Shown piece by piece: positions 15,115-17,079 of a stretch of 17,079 nt of DNA (positions are counted from its first letter, which is position 1; each line of letters begins with the position of its first letter). The notes under the pieces were generated by a model, which was not told the origin of the DNA, searched no databases, and saw only the letters and a list, made by a program, of their open reading frames with translations. The DNA comes from Gammaproteobacteria bacterium (GTDB lineage: Bacteria > Pseudomonadota > Gammaproteobacteria > DSM-16500). The stretch is taken from contig JAJONP010000028.1 in NCBI GenBank assembly GCA_021323555.1, positions 1-17,079 on the forward strand, given 5' to 3'. A program made the position numbers and the translations under genes.

Positions 15115-15912
15115 ATGAAAAAATATATTTCATTTTTTATTTTATTTCTATTCGTTCCCATTCTATTCGCAGAAACACAAGACATTGCTTCTGATTTTTC
15201 AGGAAAATCCAGCTGTTTTATTATCTTTGATAGTTCACATAATAAACTCATTGAAAAAAATAATCCGCCTCGTTGTGCAGAAAGAATGACACCTGCCTCA
15301 ACATTTAAAGTGCCGCTTTCTTTAATGGTATTTGATCAAAAACTCATAACACAAAACACTATTTTTCAATGGGATGGAAAAGATAAAGGATTAGCGGCAT
15401 GGAACCAAAACCAAACGCCACAAACATGGCTGAAAAATTCTGTTGTCTGGGTTTCACAGATATTAGCCCCCCAACTAGGACTAGAAAAAATTAAATTGTA
15501 TTTAAAGAAGTTTCACTATGGCAATCAGGATTTTTCAGGCGATCCAGGTCAGAACAATGGCGTAATCCACGCATGGTTAAACAGCAGCCTTAAAATTTCA
15601 GCTGATGAACAACTTACTTTTATGAAGGCGCTCGTTAACAATGAACTTCCTGTATCACAGCAGTCTATGACTCATACAAAAACCAATATGTTCCTTGAAA
15701 CATTACCCAATGGCACGCGATTCTATGGCAAAATAGGAACAGCAGGGGCATTACACTGGTTTATTGGGTTTCTCCAAAAAGAAAATAAAAATTATGTCAT
15801 TATTTTGAATTTTTCTGACTTACATCCTTCTCAGCCAACAGAAAATCCTGGAGAAAACACAAGAAAAATAGTCAAATCTCTATTAAGAAAATTAAAGCTT
15901 ATCGGTAATTAA
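15115..15912 (+). CDS. class D (OXA-type) beta-lactamase family protein
   Basis: The family hydrolyses beta-lactams in the periplasm through an acyl-serine intermediate with a carboxylated lysine. The 265-residue protein begins with a signal peptide ending near FVPILFAET. The catalytic Ser62 and Lys65 are in STFK, followed by SVV (109-111), YGN (135-137), and Trp154 in WLNSSLKIS, which in this family holds the carboxylated lysine. WFIGF follows. The expected KTG/KSG box reads KIG (206-208), and the loop to WFIG is several residues shorter than in OXA-10 or OXA-48, so activity or substrate range may be altered. ATG 15115 is used because it gives a proper signal peptide. An upstream GTG/TTG reading would run through the carB end. 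It lies 2 nt after carB and is likely co-transcribed with it. Legionella species carry similar chromosomal enzymes. Confidence 0.9.
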   Translation: MKKYISFFILFLFVPILFAETQDIASDFSGKSSCFIIFDSSHNKLIEKNNPPRCAERMTPASTFKVPLSLMVFDQKLITQNTIFQWDGKDKGLAAWNQNQTPQTWLKNSVVWVSQILAPQLGLEKIKLYLKKFHYGNQDFSGDPGQNNGVIHAWLNSSLKISADEQLTFMKALVNNELPVSQQSMTHTKTNMFLETLPNGTRFYGKIGTAGALHWFIGFLQKENKNYVIILNFSDLHPSQPTENPGENTRKIVKSLLRKLKLIGN

Positions 15913-15930
15913 TGTAATGACTCCGTAGAG

Positions 15931-15960
15931 TGGACTGAGCCTCTGGTAAGCCTCTATACT
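15931..15960 (+). promoter_or_regulatory. candidate promoter for the CPBP protease gene
   Basis: The -35 TGGACT (15931-15936, 4 of 6) and the -10 TATACT (15955-15960, 5 of 6) are spaced by 18 nt and end 31 nt before the ATG at 15992. A short direct repeat, AGCCTCT twice (15938-15944 and 15949-15955), lies in the spacer. Confidence 0.45.
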
Positions 15961-15991
15961 ATGTAGAAAACTTACTAAACAAAGATGCCAA

Positions 15992-16858
15992 ATGATATAT
16001 AGTGCTTTACTCTCTTATGGGTTTCTTTACTTATCAGTGTTATTACTTTGGATGCCTAGTAGTCGAAAGTACGCTATGTGGGGTTTGGTTCTATTTATAT
16101 CTATTATCCTGGGATTAATCAGTCATCAATTGGACATGGTTGCTATCGTTCCAATTATTTTATTAGCTCTGACTACCTATTATAGTCAGGCAGAGCAAGC
16201 ACATATTCTTATGCGTGTAATATCGGGAATATTCGTTATTATTTTAAGTATTGGATTAGCGGCGCATCAATTACCAGGATTTCATAATCTGAATGTGCTT
16301 GACCACGTCTATATAAGCAGCAATGCTATTCCCTTCACCCTCTCTCTTGATTTTGGCAAAGTTGTTGTAGGTATTTTTATCCTTGGCTTTAGCAATCAAC
16401 TGATTTTTACAAAAAACGAATGGTTGGTTTTACTTAAGCAAATAGCAATTCAAGCACCAATAGTGACTATATCGGTGATTATAGCGGCATTTATTTTAGG
16501 CTTTATAAGATTTGATTCTAAAATCCCAGACAATATTTTTATTTGGACGATAACTAATCTTCTCTTTATGTGTATGGCAGAAGAAGCTTTTTTTCGTGGC
16601 TTTATTCAAAAAAATCTATCATTAATGATGAAAAAAATAAAGTATGGGAATTATTTAGGGCTTGTAATTGCCGCCATTTTGTTTGGGCTGGCGCATTATG
16701 CGGGTGGAAAAAAATATGTGCTATTGGCAACAGTTGCAGGCGCAGGGTATGGGGGGATATATATGACAACCAAGCGCATTGAAGGGAGCATACTTAGCCA
16801 TTTTGGGTTGAATTTAACGCATTTTCTGTTTTTCACCTATCCTGTTTTAGCGGGATAG
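15992..16858 (+). CDS. CPBP (CAAX/Abi-type) intramembrane metalloprotease
   Basis: The 288-residue polytopic membrane protein has about eight hydrophobic spans, starting at YSALLSYGFLYLSVLLLW. The CPBP/Abi active-site motifs are all present in the C-terminal half: EExxxR as E197-E198-AFF-R202, FxxxH as F231-GLA-H235, and HxxxN as H270-FGL-N274. In this family (related to eukaryotic Rce1) the Glu and His residues act in the membrane as a protease. Bacterial members serve in bacteriocin immunity, membrane-protein processing or, in many cases, unknown roles. ATG 15992 has only a weak Shine-Dalgarno (AAAGATG). It is separated from the beta-lactamase by 79 bp with its own promoter candidate, so it need not belong to the carAB unit. 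Substrate unknown. Confidence 0.9.
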   Translation: MIYSALLSYGFLYLSVLLLWMPSSRKYAMWGLVLFISIILGLISHQLDMVAIVPIILLALTTYYSQAEQAHILMRVISGIFVIILSIGLAAHQLPGFHNLNVLDHVYISSNAIPFTLSLDFGKVVVGIFILGFSNQLIFTKNEWLVLLKQIAIQAPIVTISVIIAAFILGFIRFDSKIPDNIFIWTITNLLFMCMAEEAFFRGFIQKNLSLMMKKIKYGNYLGLVIAAILFGLAHYAGGKKYVLLATVAGAGYGGIYMTTKRIEGSILSHFGLNLTHFLFFTYPVLAG

Positions 16859-17079
16859 CGCTGGATGGAGCTAGCTAGCATCATTGCCATTAAAAAAGCG
16901 AAAAGCTATATTTCTATTTGTGAGTAATTGAGAGATTGCCTGAATGCTCAATGGCGTCAACGTAAGGAAAGCTCCTGAGCGTCCGCATCGTCCCGTCATT
17001 GCTGTATAGGTCACGTATTTCGCTGACATTTTTCTTTAAAAATAAAAAAAGCTTTTGGCTTTAAATAGGCCGAAGGCCG

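Noticed and set aside
17045..17079. Short hairpins near the right edge (AAAGC/GCTTT and GGCC-GAA-GGCC) as a terminator or repeat end
   Set aside because: Stems are 4-5 bp and the structure is cut by the window edge. No gene directly precedes it and nothing in 16859-17079 is otherwise recognisable.
1..17079. CRISPR arrays, tRNA or rRNA genes, transposase genes
   Set aside because: Looked for across the window; no regularly spaced repeats, no cloverleaf or rRNA sequence, and no transposase or integrase was seen.

Overview
The window is AT-rich DNA from a gammaproteobacterium. It most resembles the Legionellales (Legionella/Coxiella and relatives): a chromosomal class D beta-lactamase, a Sel1-repeat lipoprotein, and two unrecognised proteins with C-termini like Dot/Icm (type IVB) substrates sit among ordinary housekeeping genes. 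The genus cannot be fixed from the sequence alone.

Layout. At the left edge is a ParE-type toxin (cut by the window) with its ribbon-helix-helix antitoxin, on the minus strand and divergent from folA. An unrecognised helical protein gene (1213-2457) follows folA and runs 14 nt into the 3' end of apaH. From 7111 down to 2444 there is one compact minus-strand run: metN-metI-metQ-sel1-rsmA-apaH, with overlaps or gaps of a few bases throughout. In E. coli folA and apaH are convergent neighbours and the order is apaH-apaG-rsmA. Here that core survives, but apaG is missing, a foreign-looking gene lies between folA and apaH, and the methionine importer has become the upstream part of the run.

Between 7071 and 9872 the metN/trmB divergent junction is present twice. 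The left copy keeps an intact metN but has only a broken trmB (7145-7331). The right copy keeps an intact trmB (9174-9872) but has only a stub of metN. A DUF4143-type ATPase (7507-8943) lies between them. The 33-bp spacer between the two start codons is identical in both copies.

A second effector-like gene (9884-10660, minus) converges on trmB. Then come carA-carB-bla(class D) in tight succession on the plus strand (10870-15912), and a CPBP intramembrane protease with its own likely promoter (15992-16858). The last 221 bp hold no gene that I can see. carA/carB encode a Bacteroidetes/eukaryote-like carbamoyl-phosphate synthase rather than the E. coli type.

The most interesting signals are two. 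First, a compact palindromic element (about 3464-3570: a perfect 21-bp outer stem enclosing two further perfect hairpins) lies in frame inside rsmA, adds about 36 residues, and resembles in behaviour the Rickettsia palindromic elements. Second, the duplicated metN/trmB junction shows reciprocal decay around an inserted ATPase gene.
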